Below, piece after piece: positions 1-12,386 of a DNA stretch of 64,000 nucleotides. The DNA is taken from contig OZ007571.1 of NCBI GenBank assembly GCA_963931925.1, positions 61,963,589 to 62,027,588 on the forward strand, written 5' to 3'. Under the pieces are notes generated by a model. That model was not told where the DNA came from, did no database searches, and saw nothing but the letters and a program-made list of their open reading frames with translations. The position numbers were made by a program, and so were the translations under genes. Each line of letters starts with the position of its first letter. Position 1 is the first letter of the stretch. This DNA is from Onchidella celtica (Eukaryota; Mollusca; Gastropoda; Systellommatophora; Onchidiidae).

Positions 1-180
1 TGATGCAATGCTAGCTGGGTAGCCCTGTACTATAATTACTATTATTAATTACCGTAAGAAACAAGCAAAAAGATCATGATAGAATAAAGCATAGTTGATT
101 GGTAGAAAAGGATGCTGCTACCGTATAGCCTACTGCATACAGATTTGTGAGTTAATATAAAACACCAGTTTAATAAGTTA

Positions 181-265
181 CGCATCTGCAAATAAGATTT
201 TGATCTTACTTGCAGACATCTGCGAATAAGATTACGCCTTATTTGCAGACATCTGCGAATATAAT
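181..265. repeat. short tandem repeat upstream of RIMOC1, about 33 bp period
   Basis: Two and a half diverged copies of a unit built around CATCTGCGAATAAGAT. It sits about 150 bp upstream of the RIMOC1 start codon, so it could fall in the promoter or 5' UTR. No function can be read from it. Confidence 0.6.
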
Positions 266-412
266 ACATGCCCTTTGGTTTGGTCAGAGTGTACTCTCTG
301 GTCTGGCGGAGTTGACGGAGCTTCCCGGCTTCACCGGCTGCTAAAATCGGAAATTCGGAGTTGCTGCAAGGGGCGTTACTCTCCTAAATTTAATTTCGTG
401 ATCTGTTTGAAC

Positions 413-3400
413 ATGGCAGCTGATACCAGCCAGATAAAGAAGCTTGCATTATTTTGCAAGAAATTGCAAGGCAGCGTGCCGACACTGATACAAGACGCAG
501 CGGGTAATGAATGACTATAGATCTATATAGCCACGATCTGCTTTATGCTTTGAGCAGTGTTACACACCTGTGTGATCTGTGTCTCATTTTCTTAGTTCAA
601 CTTCCCAAGTCTAATCTGACCCTGGCGACCGTGCCACCAACTTTCGGGTACTCCCAGCGTTCAACTACAGTAGATCTATGTCTTTAGAATTCAAGTGCTA
701 TTTTTTCCGTTGCCACATTAGGTGTGCAGTGATATGTGGAAAAGAAAGAGCGATAGCGTACAGTAAAATACTGATTTTACCTAGTTGCATGTTCTGTAAA
801 TTTAGGTAGGCCTACTCATTTACTGTGGGAAACACCCCTGTTTCCAAAGCAAGGAAAGAGTTCCAGGCCATACGATCCCATCACTTATAACTCTTATAAT
901 TCGGTATAGATTTTTCTTTTTGTTTCTGGTTGAAAGAACAAGCGACAGACTTAAGGATGAGCATAGATTTAGGGATAGGTTTAGGGTTAGAGGTGGGGTT
1001 GTCAGGACATGGAACTCTTCTCCAAAGATTTCTTTTCCACCCCCAAATTTGTCACTTTTCAAAATGCTTAAACACAGCCACATTTGGTATTATGTTCTGA
1101 AAATATGACTTTAAGAAGCAGGAGGTCCTTTAATAGCTTTGTCATGAAAATAATTGGGAAGGAGTTCCGTACTCGAGCGCCAAAGACCAGAAACTAACTA
1201 AACACAACTACCCCAGCCCCTTTTCGCCTGATTAGACAATCTGACTACCGCCCATTGATACAAACTGACTAGACCCTCACGCCCCCAGGTCCATCTGACC
1301 ATTCCATGTGTTTAAATTGATAACATTGAAAGTGGCGCTCGAGTAAGGTACTCCTCCCAATAATTGTGTCAAAGTAAACTACCTCCCCTGAACACCAAAT
1401 TTCAAATTGCAGAATTTCCCGTACTTAGTTAGTGATTTCTTTGATGAATGAAAATTGAAATAGATAGGTAAGGGGGAAAAAACTTGCATTTAACGTAGTA
1501 CTGAGTCTGATTGCACCATTTATCATCAGATATTTAATAACTAATACTAGTATATAGACCTATCATCACTACTAATGGAATAGCCTACAGATATGAAGGG
1601 AAAATAATGACAAAATTTAAAGAAATACTTATAAATTTTAATAACCAAACATATACATCTTGGAAAAAGAGTCATAATGCTGTTTATATTGTGAAATGTT
1701 AAGTTATTTTTGGAAAAAAATAATGGCCTCTGTTGTTCATTGCAACCTGATTCAGAGGTACAAAGTCCCAGCTATAGTTTTACGAGGTGCCAGCTGAGAT
1801 GAGGCTTGCGTGAGCTATGTCCCAACAAACATAATAATCTCCTCCTCATCTCCTAAAATACTGATTATAAAAGTCGTGAAACAGGCCACAGGAGATGGAA
1901 TAACCTGAATTTATATGAAAATGCAGTTCATGTTACAAAAATGTAGCAGAAAATTTTTTTTTAATGAGCACAATATATTTCGCCTTGATTTACTAGCAGC
2001 TTGAGGAAGAGTATAAACCCTCATGACACAAAGAGATCAGTCCATTGAAGTTTTATTCCGCACACAAAAACGTGCATTTTCTAATTCGTGACAGCTTTCC
2101 CTCATACCATCAAAATCTTTAAATACCTTTCCAAGCAGTTCGTGTCATAACTTTTGCTGCAGAGGGGGAAAAGCCACCTTCCATAGTAATTAGGATTCGG
2201 AAATTCCGTGCATGATCAGTTCACACCATGTAAGTCTTATAAATGGCTAACTATTTGATATAATGTGCAATGGGCATTATGTGCCATGTTCATCTTTGAA
2301 ATTATGAAATTTCCTGCTGGTGCTATCTTTGTAAAATTTAAACTTTTGGTGTCAGTGTCATTTGATGTACAGGAGAAAAGAGCAATTCTCCCCACCACCT
2401 CCTTTTCTCAAAAGTTTGTAAGTACCTTGATTTTAAATGCAGTGCAATATTTGCTTAAGTAGGGCCTTCACTTCTCTTTCCTTTTTTTTTTTTTTTTTAA
2501 ATTTATTTTGTCTGGGTAACAGAAAGTAGCACTAGCAGTCAGATAGCCTACTCTTGAACAACAATTACAGAATCTAGGCCTCTAGTCCTGTAATGGGAAT
2601 TTTTTCGCCAATTTCATTTGCATGAATTGAAAATGTAATGACATGAAAACATCTGTTTTTACTGAGGAGAAACAAAGAAAGGTGTTGTTGAACATGACAT
2701 GGTCTCAGGGAAATATACTAGATAAAACTCAGAACTGCGTATAAATACATTTTTTGTTTTCATCTTTTTCAGGTGACAGTGAGAAAGAAGTTCTTTTAAA
2801 TGTCTACCAAGAGAAATGCAATAAAATATGCAAAGATGTCGAGGACCACATTTCTGTGGATGTGACAACTGGTGATGTGGTTAAATATTTACAGTCAATT
2901 GCCCAGGTACTTTCCTGCATTCGGTGAATAAGTTTCTCAGTCTTACAAAAGACATGCTGAATCTTTGTGAATACTGTGTTGTGTATATTAATGAAGAAAT
3001 CTATTTTGTGTGAGTTACAGAAGATTCATACAAAGTCCCCAAGGTTTTCTTTCTCATTTGTTGGGAAAAATATGTCTGCATCTCCTTCTTTTGTCCAAAG
3101 TCTGCAGAGGACACTGCCTAAACTCATGTCTTGTTTCATTAAACATTTTGTCTCCTTAACAATGCTTGCGAGGTACTTTTCACATTATGCTGTCCATGAC
3201 TGACAATTAATTATTTAAAGTAGCACGGTACTTCTTGAAAAATTAGACATGGTAACTCTTGCAGGTTGTCTGAAGTATTTAGGCCCCCCTCTGAACAATG
3301 CTTTTTAAACACAATTAGTGAATTACCAGTACTTATTGGCCTTCAGTTTGAAATTTACTCATGTAAGTTTCATTTTCATGGTGTGTCAGAAATGGTAGTT

Positions 3401-6400
3401 AATACAATCATTTGTTTGTCTCTCAAACTCATGGGGTTTATAGAGCATCTGGGAAATGAAAACAATCAGATGTCAATTCTGTACAAATGAAATTGCATTA
3501 AGATCGCTGCAGTCTTTTTCTGGCATCTGATGGTGAGATGAAATGGTCAACTTCAAGTTTCTGGATCAAACTAAGAGTAAGACTGTTTGTAGACTGTTAG
3601 CTGCATTAAATCTTGTTCAGGAATATATCAAAGGCAATATGTAAGTCAGTGAGACCAACCCAGTCACCACTAGGTAACATGTGCGAAGTCCATGAATGTA
3701 AAGTGTCCCAGCTGTCTCCTCTTGTTATATGTAGTATGTTTGGTAATACTGAACAAAGATGACAGAAGTAAACTGTTTGCAACAATTTTCAGATTTCTGT
3801 TTCCGAGAAACAAAGTATCAGATGTTGTGGTATGATGAAGATTATACTACCTCAGATTTTGTTTCTTTACTTCAGAAAAGATGATTCTAGGAAGTATGAT
3901 GCAGAAGGCCTTGTGTTGCATAGTGTGACATAGTATGTAGCAAGGGACATCAGAAAATCGTTCTATGGGGAGAACTAGAAAGATGTATTATATATATAAC
4001 TCAAGGACTACTATATCATATGATATAGTAGTCCTTGATATAACTTTACCAAGGATTTTATGAATTTTAAATAATTTACCACATTTTCATAATTACCTGT
4101 TTAATTTGATTTTTACTTACTTTTTACTTGCGCCAACCTTATTTGAGCGATAGATTGTTAAGTTCTTTCTTTTTTTTTTTTGTGCAGCTTTTGTTAGATT
4201 TGACATATGTGGATGAATGCAGCCTTGTGGATAGCGAGTTCCCCAAGTCATCAGCATATACCCGAGTGAGCCATATCATTGGTAAAGTTTTTCCAAGTGA
4301 TGTAAACAAATGTATCTTTTTTTTTCCTATGATGGTCTTTGTTTATTAAGGGCTTCAGCCTAAAGCTTTTGGCCCTGATGGTAATTACACATTTAGTCCA
4401 GGATTGTACTCAGTCTGTTGATCTAAGTTAAATATTCGTGGTTTTACCATGCCTTGATAATTTTATGCTCACTGTGCAGTATGAGATAATTATGAGAGTT
4501 GATATGTGTTCCTTTAGTTAAATGCATATTGTGATTCAGGTAGTGCAGCCTTATTTTTTTCTTTGCAGTTTGTGAGCAAATATTTGTCATTATGAAAGTA
4601 ACTAATGTTAATATTGTCTTTCAGACAATATAGATACTATTAGACATTATTTTTGTTTTTTTTCACGGCACACCATCCATTTTGTAGATAGGTCTCGGGA
4701 TTTTCCAAGAGTCAGATAGGTTGGTTTGTTTGTGAGAAATACATTGTGCATCATGTCACAGAATGGAGCTGTTATAGTTTATTCTTTGGAATTAAAACAA
4801 ATCTGTTGTTGTCCGTGCATGTCTTGTGATTAGTGCTCATTTCTGTAGGCAAGTTTGTTTTTCTGTTACACTGCTATGTGATATTCACGAAATTTCATAA
4901 AAACCACAGAAAAACTGTGGGGTCGCAGCAGGGCTATAAGCAAAGTCAAAATTGGGCAAAAAGTATTGTTTGGGTTTTATTTTTCATGCGGGGTTTCACA
5001 ACATACAGCCTTTTCTTTTTGCCCAATTATGACTTTGCTATGTGATATGTAGCTATAAATGTCATCTTGGATGCGGATATTTTGCATGTTAATAGATTTC
5101 TGTCACTAAATTCCTTTTGAACATATGACAACAGCAGTCATCTTCATCTTTTCCTAACAGTTTCTTAAAGCTGGTTTCCTTAAATCTTGAAAGACAGTTA
5201 TTTTTATGAATGACATCATTTTGCATGCTGTATTCCCATAGAGAGATAATTTATTTTCTCAAGTTTGTAATTGCAAATAAATGTGAGTTCCTTGCCTTCC
5301 AGATACACTTGGCAGTATTGAAGATATTTCAGGAAGAGTTTTTCCAGATAAAACAGTAAGTGGTGTTTTCAATTTCCTATCTGAACAACGTCAAATATAA
5401 TCAGCTTAAAAGAGCTTAAAATGTATGCTGAAACAGTTATTTATTCCCCATTTTAAAATCTTGGCAGCGAGGTACTCTTATAGTGAACATCATCCCAGTT
5501 TTTAAGTTAAAAAGACATATGGTTGCTGTAAAAAGTGACCAGACATTTTTCTTGTTTTTTTTTTTTTTCATTCTAGCTTAAGGAAGTGTTAGGCCCTGAA
5601 ATGGGAGAATGTCTGCACTGGAGAAGGGGAGCTTTGCTGTACATGTACTGCCACACTTTGAATGATCAGTGCACTGGTGATGACATGTATGAGCACCTTC
5701 AACAGGTAAACTGAGCCTTTTATGCATTATCATGTTTTGTTTATACAAATATCTCTGTGACAAGAAGGCAAATTTCACAAGCACTGTCTTTCCTCTGGAA
5801 TGGAGAAAGCGCTATCCAGTCAGCAACTGCGAGGCTGTATGATGGGATAAAAGACTTAAATGTCTCTATACAGACAAGAGATTCTGCCAGATTGAAAAGC
5901 AAACATATATATATTTAAGATCCTTTTCCTGGGTAAGCAGAGTTGTCTTTGCAGCAGGGAATTACTATACCTACAAGATATTATAACACTTATCAAAATT
6001 TTGTTTATGATTTGCCCTTTGAGATTTTTATCTGACTGAAGTACACTGACAAACGATTTATGTTTTCTTTCACTGATTACAAGCTGTGCCAAATTAGATG
6101 GGACTTTCTCTTCATGATTGAGATCAGTGTCTAGTCCAGTTGTCCTAAGACTGCTATGATATCACTGTCTTCGATAATATTAAGCATACTTACTTATTTG
6201 GTGTTTATGACAAAAAATTTTTCCCTAAATGATGAGAACAAATTATCTTTTTTTTTCCTGTCGGGAATATAAATTACAGTCAAGCATGACTGCGCATTGT
6301 GGCCCATATTTTAGGTTAATAAATATGGAATGCACATACATTCATCTTCTTTTCAGCATTTTCAGGGTGTCATCATTTTATTTTCCCTGGATTAAGATAG

Positions 6401-8006
6401 CAGAACTACTGCTAGATCTAATTGTATTTGATGCATAATTGAAATAATTATTAAATCCTGTTTAGGTAAAAGCTGTCATTTTCATAGAAGGACCAGATAT
6501 TTAGTTACATGTTCTACGCTTTGTTATGTTGACCTCTTAAATATTGTGTGAGTAATTTCAAAATCTCTATGTGATTAAGTAAGAAATATTTGTAAATGTA
6601 AAAATAAACACAATCAAAAGGTCTGCTGTTTGCAAGAGCTTTTGGATGTAGTAATTTGTAGATAAAGTAGAGAGTATGTTCATATTAGCTCTAGGTCCGC
6701 CATAATCATTTATTCTTGTCAGTGCTTGGAAAGAGGAGTGAAGTTTCTTATTGCAATGTTCAGTACTCGCTCAACCCCAGCGTGGCTGGCAACTTTGTCA
6801 TCAAATTCGGCAGCCACAAAAGAGAAAGAAGAGAAACATTCTCGCGCTGACAGTGATGAGGTCAGCCAGTTGTTAAGCCAGGGTGAGTCACTATCTTCTT
6901 TTCAGTCTTCATAAAGATCAGAGTAGTTAATTAATCCAATCTGAAATTTCTCCTGAATGAAGGATGGAGCTTTGAATTTCACAAGCTACTAATAATATCA
7001 TTGAACGGTACCAAGTGATGCCATTAAATTATACCAAGCAGCCATCATTCTGTTGTTTTGTATTTGTTTATTTGCTTGTTTGTTTTTTTAGTTTCTTCTG
7101 ATATAGAGATGGATATTTGTTTTGAACAAATTTATACCTGCTAAGTAATTTGTGAGCCAGACTAAGATATATATAGTCAAGAAGTTAGGGGAAACTGGAG
7201 TTCAGGAGGCTGCCTTTACCTGTCATTACTGCTACACTAGGTTGTTGTTGTTTTTTTTGTTGTTGTTGTTTTTGCCCATTGCATTGTTATTTATCTGAAA
7301 GATCAAATGGTGTACACAAGTGGGAATCATTGATCTGTTTCAAATGGAAATAATAATTGATCTAATTTGCTGTGTCACATCCAATTCTGCATTGTGGCAA
7401 GTGGAAGTTTTGTGCATAATTCCAGAGTAAAAAAATTACCTCTCCCAAAAGCAAGCAAAACATTCACATATTGGTAACAGGCTTATGCACAGCACAATGA
7501 TGTAAGTATTGTAAGTCATATCACTATCCCTGTACCCAAATTTTAATCATCTTTTGCAATTTCTGCACACGCCACTGTTACAATTTGTAGCTACATTAAA
7601 CTACTTGTACCTTTTTTTTAAAATTTTTCTTGTTTTCTGTGTCTGATTTTTTTTTTCAGGTATATTTAGTGATACACATCTTTTGGCTCTGATGTATTGT
7701 GGTGAAATGTGTTATTGGCATACCAAGTGTTTACAGGGGACAGCTGGAGATAAACGTAAACAGAAGAATGATGCTGCATCCCCAAAATCTGAGAATGTTC
7801 CTGAAGGCAGCGGAAAAAGCAGTGTTGCTGGTTCTGATGCATTCCACTTAAGACAATCAGATAAAAACAAATTAGACCTCTTGAAAGTAGGTCATTGTGT
7901 TTTAGAAACCTACATTTCTGTTGCAAACGGTCCACTGAAAGATGGAGGGTGGAGCACAACCAGAGCTGAGGAAATATTAAATTATTTCAGCACTCTGAAA
8001 AGGTGA
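413..8006 (+). CDS. RIMOC1: RIMOC1 (C5orf51) homologue, 7 exons, 335 aa
   Basis: Exons read at 413-503, 2773-2906, 4188-4281, 5303-5355, 5577-5705, 6723-6882 and 7660-8006. All introns are GT-AG, all phases close, and the sum is 1008 nt ending in TGA. The start is the ATG of MAADTSQIKKLA, an N-terminus like the vertebrate one. Blocks that match the family as I remember it are LDLTYVDECSLVDSEFP (exon 3), LHWRRGALLYMYCH (exon 5), GVKFLIAMF (exon 6), SDTHLLALMYCGEMCYW and the C-terminal GPLKDGGWSTTRAEEILNYF (exon 7). The human protein is about 294 residues. The extra length here lies in two polar linkers, one in exon 6 and one in exon 7 after the CYW block. The family binds RAB7A and works with the MON1-CCZ1 exchange factor in late endosome maturation and mitophagy. 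It has no signal peptide or membrane segment. Identity is from recalled family sequence; the gene model is seen directly. Confidence 0.93.
504..2772 (+). other. RIMOC1: RIMOC1 intron 1
   Basis: Non-coding. The only notable stretch is at about 966-1000, a degenerate TTAGGG/TTAGGTT-like run that recurs in similar form near 57930-57960. Otherwise AT-rich unique-looking sequence with many stops in all frames. Confidence 0.6.
4001..4038. repeat. perfect 38 bp palindrome in RIMOC1 intron 2/3 boundary region
   Basis: The left half TCAAGGACTACTATATCAT is followed directly by its exact reverse complement with no spacer. It lies in the intron between exons 2 and 3, about 150 bp before the exon 3 acceptor. 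It can fold as a spacerless hairpin in RNA or extrude as a cruciform in DNA. Confidence 0.85.
4885..5035 (+). mobile_element. foldback element, copy 1, with exact 13 bp target duplication
   Basis: The insert starts with a conserved head (ACCACAGAAAAACTGTGG, then GGTCGCAGCAGGGCTAT). It then has two arms, AAAGTCAAAATTGGGCAAAA and CTTTTTGCCCAATTATGACTT, that are inverted copies of each other around a short middle. It is bounded by the exact direct repeat TGCTATGTGATAT (4872-4884 and 5036-5048), a target-site duplication. It lies in the RIMOC1 intron before exon 4. Related copies sit near 20.1, 46.7 and 51.6 kb. The 13 bp duplication fits target-primed retroposition better than most DNA transposons. 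No coding capacity. Confidence 0.8.
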
Positions 8007-9639
8007 TACAGATTTAATCCTGAATGTTTATACTGAAGCAATTTTAAAGGAATTAAATTTAATTTATTACTTTTATTTACGCCCTCCAACGTATAGGAAG
8101 ATTTATGTAACATGCTTGTTACATAACTTAAATGTATCAGCAAGGTCACAGTGTCCATCCACTACCAGACTCAACACTCTTTGATTTCATATTATCCATT
8201 TTTTCTTAAAGCTTTACCACAGATAGTAATAATGTATATTTTCTTGTGACATGATTGATCAGACTAATTGTTGATGTGGACTTCAATCCCTTCCAGTTTC
8301 TTGTTTACAAATACTTTATAGCCTAGCTAGAAAATGCTGAACTGCCTATATTATATATCATGTCTAGATTTGTCACTAAATTCCGAAACTTAGTTATTGT
8401 TCATGTGAACCTTGTCAGAATGGGAAGCTTTGACTTGGAAAAAGTGTTCCAAACCTGAAGCTGACCCATCATATATTGTTTCAGACCTGTATATAACTGC
8501 AGAGTCTACGTAATAAAGAGCATTACACAGAGCCAGATTCACGTTTTACCAAGAATTCAAATATTGTGGTTCTGTTTTAAGGTAGTCGCAACCTCCAGAA
8601 AGTCAATTTCCTTATTCATTATATCTTGAGGGCAATTTACTGTATCGATAAGACTTGTAACAGGTAAATTTAAACCAATACAATAATTTTGAAAATTTAT
8701 TCAAATTAATGATTCCAGTGCAGTGTGTGAGGCTGGCATTTTTTCAAATATCAGAACTGGCTGTGTAATTATTGAAACTATAACATTCGGTTTTATATCA
8801 TGAACTCAGAATTATGATCTTTGTGTTCAAGACAAAAATGCGGTCGACGTTGATTTTTTTGTTGTGCAAGAAAAAGCGAAGATTATCTAATTAGTAGGCA
8901 TCAGCCTATGGACAGAATTATGGTTACATTTGGGAAGAGTGTGAGAATTTCATGGTTTAGAACAATATGTTGCCTACAAGCAAACCAAATGTCATTGTGA
9001 TCAAAATATTATTAGGGATTTTATGGTGCACAAAATGTTAATTATTGTCACACACAAAAAAATGGCTTTCCGGAAAATTGGAAAAACAAAAAGACTACAG
9101 TATGACTCATTCATTGTCTGCCTGGAGTGTAGATGTCACCCATGTCTTTCTGCACCTTGTCAAGAAGCCTTTTGTAATTGCTCGTCTTTTTCTCAGAGAT
9201 TTTGTCCTTTCAGAGGATTTTGTTGCAGAATTTGAGATTCTTTTTGTGTCGCATTTGTATGTCCATTTCACACTGAAATTTGCTGGTTTGATGCCCAGGT
9301 GTGATAGGAGCCATGTCGAGACACAGCACCATCATGAAAATAACTTACAGCACTGGACACTGATTGTTAAATTGTGAATTTATCCACAAATTGCTCTTTG
9401 CTGCAATACTGCCATATTACTTTGTTGAGACATTAATTTCCATTTTCTGTCTTCCTGTGCATGTGCTTTCTTATTAAAAGTTTTTCTTTTGCTAAATCAT
9501 CAAACACTGGCTTAATCATTTAACAATGGCTTCTGGTAGTCCATTGTTGTGTGTTTAAAAATCTTTATTTTAGGAGGGTCACTGCCCTTGGCATTTACGC
9601 CTCTCTTTTCTTGGTTTTGTTTTTCTTCTTGTAGTAGGA
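8007..9639. other. intergenic, RIMOC1 3' flank
   Basis: AT-rich sequence, presumably RIMOC1 3' UTR to about 8.53 kb and intergenic after that. Short ORFs near 9.02-9.38 kb overlap in two frames and show no domain or splice context. Nothing else seen. Confidence 0.5.
8512..8517 (+). promoter_or_regulatory. candidate polyadenylation signal for RIMOC1
   Basis: AATAAA lies about 505 nt after the RIMOC1 stop codon, in an AT-rich stretch with no competing AATAAA closer to the stop. It would give a 3' UTR of about half a kilobase. Position and motif only; no transcript evidence. Confidence 0.35.
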
Positions 9640-9935
9640 ATTCGTTTTTTTAGAATTTTGCCTGGGCGGCAGCCTGTTCAGCCTGCTCTTTTCGATTTGC
9701 AACTGCCAAGGTATCTTTAATGTTTGCAGTGTGCACAACGGCCCTCAGAATTTTCCGTCCTTATCCAAGAAGACTAGGTGCTTGGTCCTACCTACCATAG
9801 GATCAGGGACAGGAAAATATGAGAAAAATCCCCAGAATTCCAACATGCCTGCAACTAGCCAGGATTCGAAACCCGGTTCCTTCAACATGAGAGGCGAGCA
9901 CCTTGCCGCTAGACCACCATGTCCCTGTTTTTTGT
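9640..9935 (-). mobile_element. tRNA-derived SINE
   Basis: On the minus strand the left end is tRNA-like. GGACATGGTGGTCTAGCGG contains an RNA polymerase III A box (TGGTCTAGCGG). About 45 nt later comes a B box (GGTTTCGAATCC). A non-tRNA body follows, including CATTAAAGATACCTTGGCAG and an AAAAGAGCAGGC motif, a style I associate with widespread invertebrate SINE tails. The tRNA part is diverged and has no intact acceptor pairing, so it is not a functional tRNA gene. Confidence 0.75.
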
Positions 9936-10072
9936 GTTTATGGTTAACGGGACCTTTTTTATACCCACACTGTGTATCTTTACCATTAGGGCAATTGTCA
10001 TGCAAAGGATTTTCTTATGTCAGTGGCACATGTCAGTTATTTTTTTTTAACTGAGCCTCCTGGTGCTTTGCT

Positions 10073-10223
10073 ACTTGTAACACTAAACACAGTGTTCTAT
10101 AGATCATGTCCGTTTCCATGACTTGTGGCACTAAACACAGTGTTCTATAGATCATGTCCGTTTCCATGACTTGTGGCACTAAACACAGTGTTCTATAGAT
10201 GTCTGTTTCCATGACTTGTGGGT
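10073..10223. repeat. tandem repeat, 48 bp unit, three copies
   Basis: Three consecutive copies of a unit containing ACACAGTGTTCTATAGATC and GTCCGTTTCCATGACTTGT. The third copy has a few bases deleted after TATAGAT. Intergenic between the two convergent genes. Confidence 0.9.
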
Positions 10224-10516
10224 CATCACTGTTAATTTTATAGTTTGTATTTTGCCATGTTTACTATCTTTTCTTCATTATTGTAACTTGTTAAATGGTT
10301 ATTAGATATCAGATATCAATAATAAAGTCATAACTGCAAGTGTAATGTTAATGAATTACAGAGCTGACTCTCATCGCTATCTGCCAACGGTGCCATTTTT
10401 CTTTGGATCCTCATAAGTCTTGTGTACATACTGTGTCTCTGTGAAGTTAATTTGGAGCTCATAGACTTATATAACTTATGGAATTTTAAAAAAAGAGAAA
10501 AAAAAAGATTTGGAAA

Positions 10517-10641
10517 TCTCTCTGTCTCTCTCTGTCTCTCTCTCTCTCTCTCTGTCTGTCTGTCTCTCTTTCTCTGTCTGTCTGCCTGCCTGTCTCTCTC
10601 TTTCTCATTCTCTCTCTCTCTCATTCTTACTCTCTCTCTCT
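10517..10641. repeat. CT-rich microsatellite
   Basis: Interrupted (TC)n with TCTG interruptions. The ORFs across it are low-complexity Ser/Leu artefacts. Confidence 0.95.
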
Positions 10642-10870
10642 TTAGAACAAGCAGTCTTCCAATTTTCAAGCTGCTGTACCACCTATTTAAACTGCTTTTC
10701 CTATAGCATTACTGAATGTTTACTGAAGGATTTTAGGACTTATTGTCCAGACTGATTTTCATCTATTCTTCTTGCATGTTTTGTGACCATACCATCATTT
10801 TCGTATTGTCTGATGTATTTAAGAGTAAGCCTGGTTCTGTATGAGCGGGTTGTAATAAATTAACAATCTA

Positions 10871-11215
10871 GGGGTGAACAACTAGGGGTTTAATTCTGGC
10901 CTATGTTATCTTTACAATGTGTCATAGTCTATAGTTGATGTTGCGCAGGCTTTTGGTAGCAGTGTAGAATGACTTCAATTCACTTTGTAATGTTGCATTA
11001 ACACTAAACAAATCTAGTGCCTGGCATGGTTTGTACACCAACGCAGGGGTGAACAACTAGGGATTTAATTCTGGCCTATGTTATCTTTACAATGTGTCAT
11101 AGTCTGTAGTTGATGTTGCGCAGGCTTTTGGTAGCAGTGTAGAATGACTTCAATTCACTTTGTAATCTTGCATTAACACTAAACAAATCTAGTGCCTGGC
11201 ATGGTTTGTACACCA
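10871..11215. repeat. tandem duplication of a 175 bp block
   Basis: The block starting GGGGTGAACAACTAGGG (10871-11045) is repeated almost base for base at 11046-11215, ending in GGTTTGTACACCA. Only a handful of substitutions separate the copies, so the duplication is recent. No ORF. Confidence 0.9.
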
Positions 11216-11599
11216 TGAAATCTTCAGTTCTATAGGATGTCAGTCATGGATGTTGATCATATCTTGTTGCAAATGCAGTGAGAAAGGCATGTTTAGGTTT
11301 ACTACACAACAGCTGCCCAAACTACACACTGTGTATTGATTATACATGTTGCACCTAAACATGCAAATAGATTTAATGGTTGATTTAAATAGATTGATGA
11401 TGGAAATTTTATGATAAAATCTGAGGAAATTGAGTTGACTTAATGTTTGATTTTGATGAGCCATCTGCACTCAGGGACAGAGAGTGTACTTATAAACAAA
11501 AATTGTTGTATTTGAATGCTCAAACTACTTAAGTCTTGATTCTGTGCATACTTGTTTATTTTTGAGTATGTGATAGTCTATGAAATGTTTTACCTTTAA

Positions 11600-11933
11600 T
11601 CCTTTCCCTATGGGCCAATATTCCACGCCTAGCTGGAGCACTTCCTGGGGTTATGCACCATACTGCACTCTGCATTCGTAAACAAAGATCGCCTTACTAC
11701 ACAACAGCTGCCCAAACTACACACTTATCACACACGTGGTATCGTTGGACACGCTAGGACAAAGAAAGCTGTACCAAGAATTCTATTTTTAAGGTTCAAC
11801 ATCAGGGGACGTTAAAATTTTCCGTTATAGTGGTCAAGGAATACCCTTACAATGTCACAACGCAGGCTGCATTGTATCGGCCGTCGCTAGGGAAGTGTCC
11901 AACGCAGCGTGCGTTGTACCATAGGGAAAGAGT
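11600..11933. mobile_element. miniature TTAA-flanked element, piggyBac-like
   Basis: TTAA stands on both sides (11596-11599 and 11934-11937). Both ends carry an inverted CTTTCCCTATGG: TCCTTTCCCTATGGG at the left and CCATAGGGAAAGAGT at the right. TTAA target duplication with C/T-rich ends is typical of the piggyBac superfamily. At 334 bp without an ORF it is a non-autonomous copy. It contains a 32 nt stretch also found at 11299-11330. Confidence 0.7.
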
Positions 11934-12130
11934 TTAATTTTGCATATTTCCTCGTTGAATTCATTTTATCTAATCACTACACATTTTTGGTGGTTCTTTA
12001 TCCTTAAAACGCAAATACATAGCTCACCTTGCCATCTACCAAGCTCATGTAGATATGATTTTGTGTCAAAGAATTTAGTTTTCATGTGCTTCAGATATTA
12101 ACTGATAAGATTTGGGGCAATCTTGTTTAA

Positions 12131-12386
12131 CTCTTTTGTGGGATGTATCCCCGATTTATCGGTGCCAGTGAAAAACGAATTTGGACGTATCACCGATTTA
12201 TATTGTGGTCTACATTCAATTCTCTTTTATTTGATGTACAACATTTTACTTTACTAACACTATTAATGCGTATTTTTCTGTAAGCGTTTTTCTAAACCAT
12301 GCTGTTTTTTCCCAAAGTGGGAAAAAATTAATTACAGAGTACGTCCAGACTTGACCGAAGCCCCTAACACTGACGTCCTGAAAGGG
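12131..12386. mobile_element. second TTAA-flanked miniature element
   Basis: Bounded by TTAA at 12127-12130 and 12387-12390. The ends CTCTTTTGTGGGATG and (reverse complement) CCCTTTCAGGACGTC are only partly alike, so this is an old or divergent copy. It carries the internal motif ATCACCGATTTAT, which resembles ATCACCGATATATCGG in the element at 60.9 kb. No ORF. Confidence 0.5.

Noticed and set aside
9866..9935. tRNA gene on the minus strand
   Set aside because: A and B boxes are present but the arms do not pair and a SINE body follows; a SINE head, not a tRNA gene.
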